Position numbers and translations under genes: made by a program. This document shows positions 46,344 to 57,552 of a stretch of 64,000 nucleotides of DNA, piece after piece (the stretch's first letter is position 1; every line of letters starts with the position of its first letter). The DNA lies in assembly GCF_025024155.1 (NCBI RefSeq), contig NW_026251781.1, positions 1 to 64,000 of the forward strand. The letters are read 5' to 3'. The notes beneath the pieces were generated by a model. It saw nothing but the letters and a program-made list of their open reading frames with translations. It was not told where the DNA came from and ran no database searches. Origin of the DNA: Gamsiella multidivaricata. Its lineage: Eukaryota; Mortierellomycota; Mortierellomycetes; Mortierellales; Mortierellaceae.

Positions 46344-48693
46344 GGAGAGAAAATGCTAAGTAGATGTTCTGCGTAGGCTTAATAGAAAGACAAAGGCAGT
46401 CAAGATGAAGAGAGCGGTACCTTCATATTCTTGTAGTATGTCAGTTTATCCCCTCGTAGGACAAACCACTTCTTCCGCCATGTCTAGGCACAATAAAGAG
46501 GGAGAAGAGTATCATGAAGTCAGATCCTCGAATCTTTAGCCAACGCTCAAGCCGTCGCTGTACCTCTGTGAGAAGAGTTCGCTGCCAGCTCACCTTATAC
46601 GTGTTACCCAGCTTCAACAGGTACCCTTGTCTGATGACCTTGCTCTCAACTTGTTCTGCCGTGACAATCCCGGACCCTGGAGCATTCGCCGCTGAGGCCA
46701 CACGTCCAGCCTCAACCATCATGCATGGATCGTTATCGTCATCGTCAATCGCCGCATCCTCGTCTCCTGAAGAAAAATAGTTGGTGTTGCCACCAAAGAA
46801 CGCCTCGCCCCCAGAATAGTATCCACCCGGCGATGTCGGTGTACCTGGGAGGGTTTCTAGTCTAGGAGGATGATCGGTAAAAGATTGCTCCGAGGAAAAA
46901 GAACCGACAGTAAGATCGTACGCTGCTGAATGAACCTGTTCCATCCGTGGAGAGGATGGTGCCGCAATATTGATCGCCTGCGTCCCTGTCCCCGCCCCTG
47001 ACCCTGTCCCTGCTGGTGGTGTACTGTTATGAGTATAGTTGGTGGTGATCAATGAAAGACCCTCTACACGACGTGGGGACGCGGGTGGTGTACAAACTAT
47101 CGGTTGATCCAGTATACTCGTCCTCCTAGTAATCATATTCGTATTCGCATTCGTATTACTGAAATCGTGGTTGTAATTAGGAGATGCACAGCTCAGTGGA
47201 GACGGCTGCGGCACATCCTTGCTTTTCTGACGTGACTTTTCTCGCTTGTCCAGGAGCTCCGGATCCGAGAGCGATAATGGCGTGTGCTGTTGCCGCCTTG
47301 GCAAGATAATCCCGGACACCTTTGCTGTCGGTGTCATTGGTGTCATCGGCATCGTCGGTGTAGCCGGCTGTGTTGGAGCCGTCCCCGACGCCTGACCCAA
47401 ATGCACCGTCGATCCTGCGGACGACTCAAGGTCTGAACTCGACACTGTGAACTCGAACTGGATCTTGGCTTCGCTGACAGCCTGAATCCATTCACACATT
47501 TCCGTGTGAGTCTGAGCCTGAACCGTGAAGGTCCTACGCGGGGTGAGGATGACAAAGACGTTGGGCCTGTGTTTCTGTGGGACCTCGGCCGCGCGGTGGA
47601 CGTCGCGGATGTCGACGATGCGGAGTAGTTCGTACTCCTACGTGAACGAGATTGAATGCAAAATGGCGATGTTGATAAAGAGACCCACTTCAGGGCTTTT
47701 GTTCTGTCCATGTGGTGTAGAAGGTACCTTGCTGTCTTTGTAGTAGGCGAGCTTGGAAGTTCGGAGGACGAACCATTTCCGCTTCCAGATCTAGTACAGG
47801 AGAAAATGCATTAAAAAACATCGCTTGGAAATAAGCTAAATGGTGCTCACATGGATCGTTTTTATCTTCTCAATGGTGTCCATGCTCTTGCTCGCTGCCA
47901 AATCAATCCGCACACGTTGCTGTTCAAAGACAAGCCCGTGGCGATATACCAGCACCGACCCTTCCCAGGTATCCTTCCCCCCCCCCCCCCCCCCCCCCCC
48001 AGCCCTACTATCTCTTAAAAAAACATGTCCAATTGGACGACTCACAGTTTTTGTATGTGTATGTTGTTCATGAAAGGATGTGCCCCAACCCTCTTGAATT
48101 AGCTTCTACTCGTGGCGTATAAACAGCAGTAATAATAAAAAACATTAAGGGAGCACCAAGTTGAAGTAGGACAACGTTGATAATCAGAAATAGCCCACAT
48201 TATCATCATTGTTGTGTATTGTACTTGTGCAGAAACTAAAAAATACAAGAAATTCATTGTTCTGTCTTGTGCACCCCTTCTGTACCATCGATGGAATTCT
48301 CGAAGAAAAAAAAAAAAAGAAACAACAAAAAAACCGCTTTGCCTTGCCTAGCTTTGACCCAAACCTAACCGGACATTCATTGTTGTGTTGTTTGTCTCCC
48401 TTTACCTTGAGTCGTTCGCCCTTCTTCATCAGATATCCTGCCTTCAAAACTTGGCCCTCCTGGATCGGCTCGCGCGTGACCCCATTCCATCCGATGGGAG
48501 TCTCTGTGTCCGAGTCGTCCACGGGTTCCTCAACGACTGCGAAGGCGGTTGTCTGCTGTGGTTGTGGTGGTGTTGATATGGAGGGTGATCCGGGAGGTAT
48601 CTGAAAAGTAACCCGGTTATCTTGCTGCTGCTGTAGTTGCTGTAGGTGTGGTTCGGCGATAATCTCGCCATTGACTCGGGGTAGGACCTGCAT
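45620..48693 (-). CDS. Tandem PH-domain protein
   Basis: Five exons on the minus strand, 48693-48406, 47790-47728, 47637-46594, 46483-46421 and 46285-45620, all phase 0, give 707 residues. PH1 (about 82-167) reads LKAGYLMKKGERLK|IWKRKWFVLRTSK, and PH2 (about 450-550) reads RQGYLLKLGNTYK|TWRKKWFVLRGDK. Both end with a conserved Trp helix (MCEWIQAVSEA; LLQWLDALQVE). Between them is a Ser/Thr/Pro-rich linker of about 280 residues with an acidic patch (DEDAAIDDDDND); the C-terminus is Ser/Gly-rich and basic. Tandem PH modules bind phosphoinositides or act as membrane adaptors. Introns fall at the same places in both domains, flanking a 63-nt exon each. The specific partner lipids are not deducible. 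Confidence 0.88.
46310..46352. repeat. GA/GAGA microsatellite in intron
   Basis: AG-rich dinucleotide repeat in the last intron of the tandem PH gene, close to its acceptor; on the coding strand it forms a CT tract. Confidence 0.7.
47977..48000. repeat. Homopolymer of 24 C
   Basis: A run of 24 C on the plus strand inside the first intron of the tandem PH gene, next to an unexplained open frame (47851-47975, minus). Confidence 0.9.
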
Positions 48694-50236
48694 AGTGTTG
48701 ATCTATATTTTTTTTTTATTGTTGTTGTTATTGTTGTTGTTTTTATTAGTTTCAAGGTATGTGTTCACGCGTGCTTGCTTGGATTATGCATGGTCGCATC
48801 ATGCAAGTGAGAAAAAAAAAAAAAAAAAAAAAAAAAAGGGAGGGCGAAGGTCAAGAATGGATGAGAGGGTCTCGGCAGCAGATTATTCGGGAAAGACGCG
48901 TCCGTTCAGTCGCCCTCGCGTTTGGCTCACACTGGCTTCACGCTCTCGGATTTCAGTTACTCTTTTTCTTGCATCGGTAGTCCCATCGGGTATTGTGGTT
49001 GTGGAAGAAGAGGAAAGCAAGATGATCCTTGGACAACAAGCTCCATCCAGAACTACCTTTCACAAGAAAGCAAGGAAATGTAACAAGAGAAGAAGAAAAA
49101 GATGTAGAGGAAAGCCTATTTGACCGTATTGCTGCATTCGTTGCCTCTCAATCGATCAGCACAAGTGTCTGACTAGAATATCGTTATCCTCTGTCAATTT
49201 TTATGTCCACTGTGTCCACTGTGTCCACTGTGTCCGTTATTGACACATGTAACAGCCCCAGTGCATGCTTGGTGTGAGAGATAAAGAAAAAAATAACTAT
49301 AGGAACGGTGGGCCTTATTTTTTCAAATCACGGTTGAGTGTCTGTCTGAGACAGGCAGGGGTCTCCTCTTCCCCTTCCTTGCGGCTATAGTGTGCATGTG
49401 TGCAGATGCCAGATGTTGAAGAGTATAATTACCAGTGGTGTAGTCGCGGCCATAGCACCTGTTAGTCCTCAGCCGTGCTTGTGCTTTTGATTGCAGCTGC
49501 GGGTAGAACAATTGCGATTGTGCGTAGGGTGGCTATCGATAGCAAGAGAACGAACGTCGCTTTTGGTTTTTTTCTCAATTGTTATAGGTAAGGAATAATG
49601 TCAAGTGTGCGGTATAGTGGAGATCGTTGAGAGAGACAGTGGATAGGACAGGATAGGGTGGGATGACTGAAAGGGTATCCGTCGATAGCCGTTACTGGCT
49701 CTGTGTGCGTGTAATTGTGGTTGCTGCTTTTGCGGTGGGATGTATGGTATCGCGCCTTGCAAAATGTCAAAGCCCAATCAGGTGGTAAGTATGGGGATAT
49801 TGAGAGGTATGTGGTATATGTCGAAAAGGGGACTGAACGGAGGACTAAGGAACGATGAGAGAATGTGAATGAAAGGAAAATGAATGCGGATTTCAACCGA
49901 ACAAAGGAAGCGAAGGAGTGGAGGAGCGAGGGCTCATTTTGCCCAGAGACAACTTTTCCATGGCCATATCACACACATGCTCAGGCACCATGCCCACGCC
50001 AAAACATCAAATAGACCTAGCAGTTTTTTTAGGGTATGTCACCGTGCAGATGAATGCATGTAAACCCTCCGCGCCCCTCTCGTGTCTTCTCAGGAAAACA
50101 GAACGTGGCTAATCCACATCTCCACACATGCTACTGTCAGCACCGGTATATCCTTTATTCGTCCGATAAAGCGATGCTTGTCGTTCCTTCAGAAACTGGG
50201 GCAGGAATGTGTCAACCGCGTCATTTTTTTTCTCTG
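48694..50236. other. Intergenic, about 1.5 kb
   Basis: Contains GTT triplets (48715-48745), an A run (about 48814-48837) and a fourfold TGTCCACTG repeat at 49204-49237. A plus-strand frame at 48800-49123 is basic and low complexity; I do not accept it as a gene. Confidence 0.45.
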
Positions 50237-52297
50237 CTACAGACGTACTCCGATGTGCTCGCCCATGCGCACAAGCGTCTCGAGCCCCTTCTGAGAATTC
50301 TCCAACAAGTCCTTGTCGAATCCCACAGCTCCAGCCTTGAACAGCAGGATGCAGGTCGAACCGCCATACGCAAAATACCCCAGTTCATCGCCCTTCTGCA
50401 CCCTTGTGCCCGGTTCCTTGGCACCCGTCAACTGGATAGATCCGACTGTCATGCAAACCCAAAACCAATAAATGCGTTAGAAAGAATTGTTGCATCAATT
50501 ACAAACAGCAGAATCAAAGCTATAGCATAGGAGACTACTTACCGAGCAAGGCCCCAATCGAGACAAAGACACACTTGTCAAAGTTGTCGTTTCTGACTTC
50601 TTCGCCCTGAATCTGCTGTTCTAGATCAATCACTGTTATCCTGCGTACGTTCTCCGTAAAGACATCCAACTTCTCGTTGACCGCCATTGGGTTTACTGTG
50701 AAATATGTGCCGTCAATCTTGACAGGTTCCTTCGCAACCGTGCCAGTGACTGGGGAATGAAACCGGTGGTAGTCCTGTGGTGCCAAGCGGAACAATGCAA
50801 TCGAGCCGCCTTCGAATTCGGCAGCCAGGGCATCGTCCCTGAGAAGCTGCTGAACTGAGAAGGATTTGCCCTTGATCCAGATTTGAGTTGCAGCCTGGAT
50901 TGAGTCAAAGACGCAGAGACGACAGTCTGTGCTGGACACGATGACATTCTAGTAAACGGAGAATACATCAAGAAATGCATTATGAATAAAATGCCCATTC
51001 GGAATAGCATCGCTGTGCTTGATCGCTCTAGTCCTTACCGGATTCTCTGGCTCCTTAATCGGTCGAGCATCTAGCCTTAGTTTACGGTAAAAGAACTCGT
51101 TAAAGGAGCTGTATTTCATGGGATCTGGTTGGAGCAATTCGGACAGATCCAGTTTGTAGGTCTTGATAAAATGGCCGATCTGGGCAACGGACTCGGGCGC
51201 ATCAAAATGCTTGCCCTGATTGACGGACTCGACCAAGAACAGGTGGTGGATCCTGTGGGTTTCAAGCACTAGTTATAAGATGAAACAAAGGCACATTAAA
51301 GAACAATCCAGTTGAAAATCGTAGACGGATCATGAGGACGCGTGGAAGTAGTAGGCGGCATACATTCGTGATCAAACATGCATGCAAACAGGATATGCAT
51401 GCCAATGCGTGCATAAATGGGCATATCCTCCCAAATCTTTGTCCCAGTCTAAATTATGTTCGAAAGCATAACATGGTTAGGCATTGAAAGTGGCATAAAG
51501 TATGAAGAGCTATGCGAGAAGCACGTCGAATCGCGGTTCTGTACCTCGCGATTCGAGATAACATAATTTCCAAAGTGGTGTTCGCTCGAGATCTTTTGGG
51601 TCCAATTGATGGGGAGTGCCGCATGGTACCACTTTTTCTGGTTGGCGCTTGTCAAGATGCCGCCCTCAACTAGACATTGTGTTGTAAACAAATGGCCAAT
51701 CGCCCATTAGACATAGGCTCTTCCTTCTCTTAATTGTGTAGTAAATAGCACCCTCCGACTTACAAATACTTCCAGGCTCTTCGGCAGCTGAGGACTTCTC
51801 GACGGATGCTGAGAGTGCGTGCCTAAGGCCATGGACGTTATGATCCTTCGTCTGCTCCTTGACAAATTTGGCGTCAATCGTCAGTGGGTACTGGTCCGAC
51901 AGCGCAGCTGGCATTGGTTCCACAGCCGGCGTACTGTAAGAAACGGCTGGAGTCGACTCTACCGAATCGACTGTAATCTCGCCATGAGGCTGCTCCTGAA
52001 TGGTCGCAGTCGTCGTGTTCGGATTTAGGACGGTCTGGTCGGTGTTGTTCATAGGCGCTTTTGTGAAGCTGTCAGTGGTGGTGGTGCTAATGGTCGTCCT
52101 CTGAGGGTCATCCGCATCAATAGGGGTTGCTGTCGTAGCCTCGACATTACCCTGCCCTGCTTCGTCCTTCTCGGAGTGCGACAGCTTTTCTGAAGGAGTA
52201 AATATCTGTTAGTTTGGATATACATTGAGGCAGAGGGCAGACTGCATTATGCTCCCGGCAAAATTTCCGCTGGCGTACCTTTGAGTGACTTGAACAT
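50237..52297 (-). CDS. PSD2: Phosphatidylserine decarboxylase, PSD2-type
   Basis: Seven exons on the minus strand, 52297-52279, 52189-51764, 51669-51545, 51448-51364, 51268-51039, 50948-50543 and 50445-50237, give 499 residues. The conserved catalytic parts are FFYRKLRLDARPI, the Asp/His stretch FRLAPQDYHRFHSPVTG, a core with TYFTVNPMAV, and GDELGYFAYGGSTCILLF, whose GGST is the autocleavage site that makes the pyruvoyl cofactor. The enzyme converts phosphatidylserine to phosphatidylethanolamine. There is no presequence, transmembrane segment or C2 domain; the N-terminal 140 residues are Thr/Ser-rich. This fits an endomembrane/cytosolic PSD2 class rather than mitochondrial PSD1 (LGST motif). 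Confidence 0.93.
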
Positions 52298-52462
52298 AGT
52301 CCAGGTGCTTTAACGGCTGATGAGTGGAATTGCAAGAAAACAAAAAGAGGCGAATGGGGTGAATGGGGCGAATGAAGGATGGAGCAGGTTGCCCATGGAC
52401 TCGATAGCGCCCCTTATAGCCCCTCAGCCCTTCCAAAAAAGGTACTCCCTCATGGGGACGGA

Positions 52463-52672
52463 TCATCGTCCGCGCGGTTGATCATAAAAGAGCGCAATGG
52501 CAGGCAGTAATGAACACACATCAGGGCGCTCGCTAAACTCTCTGGGCTTTGTTGTTTTCGACTCCCCATCGTCCTTGGCGACATGGCGACATGCTAGGCA
52601 CTCGTCAGGCCCATAGCTTAGCCCAGCCTTTTCAAGAACAAGCGCCATTTTGGAGAGGTTGACAGTTTCCAT
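52463..52672 (-). CDS. Possible small protein, 69 residues, unknown
   Basis: ATG at 52672 opens METVNLSKMALVLEKAGLSY followed by a CLAC motif and a Pro/Glu-rich end (PREFSERPDVCSLLPAIALF). It contains three cysteines, one CxxC-like pair, and no signal peptide. It lies 165 bases upstream of the PSD2 gene on the same strand. No family is recognised and the short length makes it uncertain; it could be a relic. Confidence 0.25.
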   Translation of the reverse strand: METVNLSKMALVLEKAGLSYGPDECLACRHVAKDDGESKTTKPREFSERPDVCSLLPAIALFYDQPRGR

Positions 52673-52681
52673 CTTTGGCAA

Positions 52682-53499
52682 ACTATGTCAGGCATGCCGT
52701 ACGATTCCCATTTATGGCAATTTCCGGTTAAACCTGACATGGTGTCCGTGAGAACTCCTCGATACATAGAAATACCATGCGACGACGCACTACACCCATG
52801 TCAATAGCTACTCATCGCCATTCAAACTCGCAATACTCTATCGTCTCTTTTCCCTATGTGAATCTCTTTTCCTCTTACATACGCTGAATTGCCTTAGGGT
52901 ATTATCTGTGAGTGGAGGAAGGATGTAATTATTTTAAGCAGTTTTGGCTGAAAAAAAAATAAAAAAATAAAAAATAGAGAGATCTCAAGCAACAACATAG
53001 TGCACCATTCCAGCATTACAATCTAATCATCCTTTATTCATGCCGCCACGGAACAAATTTCCTCCCCAAGCCCCTCCAGAATGACGAGCTACCCAAAACT
53101 TTTATTTGAAAACCCCTGTTGGAGGTGTGTCTCTTGTCGCCAATCTATTGATGAAACATAAGTTATACATAGAGCACATGTGCGATTGTCTCTGCCAGAA
53201 GGCAACGGCGTTATCCCATCCAAGAAAGTCCGTGTAGATGCGGACAAAACGACTTAATTCTCGGCTATCTAGAGTCCAAACCGAATTTCAAGACTTTGAT
53301 CACCAGCGATGAGAAGCCACTGGTGGGGGCTAAACATCTCATGTCGAAAGCTTGGGTTGAGCGCACCTAGTTGGTTCAACCAGAAAACTAGATTCTCTCT
53401 CTCAGGCAGAATTATGCAGTGGCGATTCAACACGTACAGGCAAAAATTCCAGAGAGCCTGTGCATTCAGCAATAAAATTAGAGAAAGCCCGACCTAGGA
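52682..53499. other. Intergenic, no gene seen
   Basis: AT-rich with an AAAAATA simple repeat at 52949-52976. Short frames only. Confidence 0.4.
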
Positions 53500-54196
53500 A
53501 GACGTCGACCGGGGGATCGCGACATTGGGTGAGAAGAGAGGAGAGGTACGACTCAAAAGCGATACCGAAGAATTTGAATTGAAGGGGGATGACTACACAG
53601 TGGTAAAGGACGATTGGCGTGGAATCGGAAACCTATGATGGAGACGCGACTAATACAGATTATGAGGATGAGGAGGACGATAGGGACATCGAGGGCTTTG
53701 ACGCAATGTTAGACAGTATTGAAGGGGCGGTGCACGACTTTGTCCACAAGGCCCCGGGCTCGGAGAAAGGGAAGGGACGCCAGTGGACCGTCGGGAGGCC
53801 TAAAGGAAAAGAGGCTGCTCAACAGCCCTCCAAGGTGGACGATACACCCACAATGCCATCACCCACATCATCAACTCCTTCAACCCTCAAAAGGCGCTCT
53901 CCAGACTGTTTGTCCTCATCCAAGAGCTCGAAGACACTTTTTTTTAATACTATTAACCAATGCCTTGCGATTGTCCCTTAATCGAAAAGAAGCTTAAGGT
54001 AAACATAGAGTTTCAACGTGGGATGGCCCTATTCCAGCTTTTAACCGCCATGGTGCAGCAGAATTTCACATTGAAGGATAGGGAGAAAATCTCCGCATTG
54101 GCGAGACTTTTGAAGGACTGGAATGCGTTTAATATTGTTTCAATGCATCCTTCGCGGCTTCGTCTTTGTCGTCGTCGTCTGGGCTGCCCTCGATAG
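53500..54196 (+). pseudogene. Decayed gene with acidic and basic segments
   Basis: Three overlapping plus-strand frames give protein-like text in succession: EDVDRGIATLGEKRGEVRLK then DDYTVVKDDWRGIGNL and a stop; from 53619 a very acidic stretch (YDGDATNTDYEDEEDDRDIE) followed by Pro/Ser-rich sequence; and from about 53975 a helical piece (FQRGMALFQLLTAMVQQNFT, DREKISALARLLKDWNAFN). Stops and frame slips between them suggest a decayed single gene. The family is not recognised. Confidence 0.4.
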
Positions 54197-54836
54197 CTGA
54201 GCCACCAGATCCATCAAGCGTTTTCTTTCAGACATCGCTAATCGAGGCTAGCATATTGTGAAGTACGCAGGACGCCATCGTCCATTCAGCTAATGGTTCC
54301 ATATATGCTTCGTTCCAAATCTGCTGCCTCCTCTTTCTGAGTGAACTCCATCAAGATTTCAATACGCTGATATCATGTTCACTGTGGAGACGGGATTTAA
54401 CTAAACGATAGCAAAATACGGTATTGTCGGGTTGATTTGCTGCAGGAGCCTTATATGCAGAGATGTAGTACCTTGGATATCCTTGGGGCAGAATCAGCAA
54501 GGAGGTATTCGTCAGGCGAGAAGTCTAACCCTGGTGGTCGTCGGTCATTGATGAATCAAGAGTCCGCAACCATGGCATAAAGAAGGGTTGCATCTTCTCC
54601 TAGTGTTCGGTGCCTGCAAGGACGATCGGCATCTCCAGGTCGGCGATGAGCTGCTGACGTTTGGACACGCGGGGCGCGTTCGTATGTTGTGAGGTCATGA
54701 GAAAGTAAAAGAGAGGTTTTTGTTTTTTATTTTTGCATCTCAAGAAGTAAGCTGTGTGGTGCCTGAAATGGAACGGAGTGAATTACGTATTTGAAAATAT
54801 ATCATAAGGTTTGAAAAATACGAGACTTCGCCTGCT
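54197..54836. other. Intergenic, no gene seen
   Basis: About 640 bases without recognised coding content on either strand. Confidence 0.35.
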
Positions 54837-54928
54837 GTGCCGTTCCTTATGACCTTAATAAATCCCATGACTTTGAGGGTTCTCGTTAAAAAAAAAAAAA
54901 AAAAAAAGTGCCGTTCCTTACGACCTTA
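54837..54928. repeat. Short direct repeat around a 20-A tract
   Basis: GTGCCGTTCCTTATGACCTT at 54837 and GTGCCGTTCCTTACGACCTT at 54908 flank a stretch that ends in 20 A (54888-54907). The similarity continues loosely to the right of each copy (CCCATGACTTTGA / CCCGCGACCTCGA). Confidence 0.7.
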
Positions 54929-55107
54929 GATCAGTCCCGCGACCTCGAATCTCTTTCACCTCCTTCAAACCCCTCAGAGGCAGCACAGCCATCTGTCAGT
55001 AGTCCCAAGCAACCCGCTAGGGGAGGTGTGCCATTTGTCACGACGGCCGATGTGGTGAGACGGTGAAATGCGGGTTCATTGGGAGAGAATTGTAAGAGGG
55101 AGGGGGT

Positions 55108-55377
55108 ATGGTCAAGGATCAATCTCGCTCCGATGGAGAAGTGGAGAAGGTGGGGAAAGAGGGTCTGGCGGATCCGGAGTGGGGGGCTGAGGAGAGCTGT
55201 CTATTTGGCGAGGAGGACCATGAGCTGGCGGAAAAGCAGGAACAGCTGACAAGTGCATCTCTGTGGCTGAACAGCACTGACAAGAAGGATGGCGAAGCGA
55301 AGAGTCGGACGTCAGACAAAGAGGCTCTAAAAAAATGGAGTTTTGACGCGCGGGCTATGTATAATTTGCTAGTCTAG
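55108..55377 (+). other. Protein-like fragment, charged, unknown
   Basis: An 89-codon frame (MVKDQSRSDGEVEKVGKEGL, DHELAEKQEQLTSASLWLNS, DKEALKKWSFDARAMYNLLV) with charged, helical composition. No conserved domain or splice context; it could be a terminal piece of a decayed gene. Confidence 0.25.
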
Positions 55378-55955
55378 TGCAAGGAGATTTAGTGTATCAG
55401 AGGAGCCTATCCTTCGCCATTGCCGGTAGTAATTATCGCACACTTCACACTCTCGCGTAATCACTCTCTTTCTTTCTTCGTCCTTCTTTCGTCCTTCCCT
55501 CCTTTCTTTCGTTTTACGCCCATTCGACTCCAGCGATCCTCCCGATCTTGTTTATATTAGTCATTGCTCTCGTGCATCCTTGTATTCTTCGCCTCACACT
55601 TTACTTCGCCTTTTTCATGCGCTCCTTTCTTATGAGAGGTCACAGGTCTTGACTGTGGTCATAGACATTGGAACAAGAATAGTATATAAGGGTAGAAGTG
55701 AGGATCCCTCAAGTAGTAGCACTTCCCTAGAAGCCTGAGAATATCCTCAACTCTACTTCCTTAGCCGATAAACCTTCCAGAGAAAGCCGTAAGAATATTC
55801 TATCGCCTGTTCCTGGTTCCTTCACCTCCCTATCTCTGTCTGTTCACCATTCATCTCTCACTCTCTCATAAGATTACTCACTCGCTTTCTCTTTCTATCT
55901 CCCTGTAGTCGACAAATCCAGTTACGCCTATCTTACAGCATACTCCGACCAGATC
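55378..55955. promoter_or_regulatory. Upstream region of the 135-residue protein gene
   Basis: CT-rich DNA with a TATA-like string AGTATATAAGG at about 55680, about 275 bases before the ATG at 55956. A CT-rich leader runs from 55800 to 55910. A 5' UTR intron is possible but not shown. Confidence 0.45.
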
Positions 55956-56363
55956 ATGAACTATTTCGCTGCCTTTCCGGATTTCTCACTTAGACAGGGC
56001 GAACACTTGAGGAACGCATTCAAGCGCCTAGCTAGGGAGAAAGGCTGGTCTGATGGGATGAGGGCTAGTGAGAAAACCAAATTCTACCGATGTGTCACGC
56101 AACATCTGAATGATCGCTTCAACAAGCTGGAGCATTTCCAAGATCTGTGCCAGAAGCTGTTCGACAGCACACCAAGCTCAATCACGAAATGCAAAGCGCT
56201 TCTGATAACAAAGTATGTCAACATCTGGGACATTGTCGAGGGCCAATACAAATACTTTGAGCATTATGCCGACTTTCGCAAATACACTAGCAAGGGACGA
56301 ACATTCGACAGGCGAGAGGCGAAAGGCTTGCTACTTAACGTATTTTTACGGCATTTAAAGTAG
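55956..56363 (+). CDS. Small fungal conserved protein, unknown function
   Basis: Intact 135-residue ORF with no introns: MNYFAAFPDFSLRQGEHLRN, then FKRLAREKGWSDGMRASEKT, LEHFQDLCQKLFDSTPSSIT and KCKALLITKYVNIWDIVEGQ. From memory this arrangement (aromatic FFA-x-FP-F start, a basic W helix, a WQ/FQ-x-LC turn, SIT-x-C and VNI-D) recurs in many short fungal proteins of unknown function, often multicopy. No catalytic residues or membrane segments are visible. The good ATG context (ATCATGAAC) and the unbroken frame favour a functional gene within an otherwise decayed region. Confidence 0.65.
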   Translation: MNYFAAFPDFSLRQGEHLRNAFKRLAREKGWSDGMRASEKTKFYRCVTQHLNDRFNKLEHFQDLCQKLFDSTPSSITKCKALLITKYVNIWDIVEGQYKYFEHYADFRKYTSKGRTFDRREAKGLLLNVFLRHLK

Positions 56364-57552
56364 TGCGTATTTGGCATCGACTTCACCGTTGACATCCTAA
56401 GCGTCCAGTTGCCACTCTAAATTCATATCACAATAAAGAGAAGATATTGTTGCATTGAGCTTAACAGTGGGTGGTACGGGCTACGTTGTTGCTCGAGGAG
56501 ATAATTCTGCTACAGTTGTATGGAGTAAGGAAACTCTCAATCTGAATGCCCGAATAATCTGTGTTCCACACTGAACACATAGGTCTAACGCACAAACTAC
56601 GCACACTGTAGTGAGTGATCAGCACAACGATCTTCTTGTTCAACTGGAACCATAATTCATTGCTGATATATCTAAGCAAAAGGGTACCTATAGCGAGTGA
56701 TTAGCACAACGGTCTTCTTGTTCAACTGGAACAAGGAACAAAAGACCGCTGGCTTCGACCCTCCTTTATACAGGCACAACCTCAAAATCTTATATCGAAT
56801 CCTGCGTACTCGCGGTGGCTGCTGGTAACAACGTCGTACTTCCCTACTCTTTTGACGCGACACGACCAGACCAGCCACAATCGAAATCTCATGTGAGAAA
56901 TTGAGAGCACCGCGACTCCAGTCGCGTCAAGACGCGGACGGTAAGGTACTGTGTGCCAAGAAGGGCGCGCTTTATTTTTTTAATAGGAAATTATTGACTA
57001 ATTAGACTGTCTTCCGCGCATAACTTATGCGAGTACCCAGCCAGGCACTCGCACATTGTCTGGAACCATTCAACTCTTGGCAAACGATAGGGGCGCTCAA
57101 TTCAGGATTGATACAAACCTCTTGCAAGTTTAATGTCTTTGACTTTTTTTCCCCCACCATGTCCTCCTTTCTATAATGAAAATCACAATTTGCTCTGTCC
57201 TTATTCTCTATCTCTCTTCTTCAAAGACTAAAGCCGCCCTGTTTTGCAATCTTGCGGTGTATTCACCATACTGTCTTGCTTATTAAAAGTGGCCCATTTC
57301 TCTGAATCTGCCACCACTCGGTGCTGATTCTTTATTAAGAGCATAGTGCCTCTGGGACTAACTCCTATATTTTCCTATATCTAGTCTCCTATGCTAGATA
57401 CATTCATAGAGATTCCCTGGTATATAAGGCACGACTTGCCCATTATTAAAAGAGCATCTCGTTTTTCACAGATACCGTTCCCACATACTTCTATTTCCTG
57501 TCCACCAAACACATTTCCTTTCTTGCCCACAAGTCGAGTACCCAAACGCGCG
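56364..57552. other. Intergenic, with a duplicated 40-bp segment
   Basis: Contains two copies of GTGAT[C/T]AGCACAACG[A/G]TCTTC...TTCAACTGGAAC at about 56612-56652 and 56696-56736. On the minus strand a TATAAAGGAGGG string lies at about 56762-56774 upstream of these, looking like a core promoter without a gene. The last 400 bases are CT-rich and lead into the RBR gene. Confidence 0.4.

Noticed and set aside
48671..49123. 150-codon plus-strand frame
   Set aside because: Begins with Leu runs from GTT repeats, passes an A-tract as poly-Lys and has no conserved pattern.
57391..57552. Upstream in-frame start of the UBL-RBR protein
   Set aside because: It adds 54 residues without family support, whereas the ATG at 57553 begins exactly like a ubiquitin fold.
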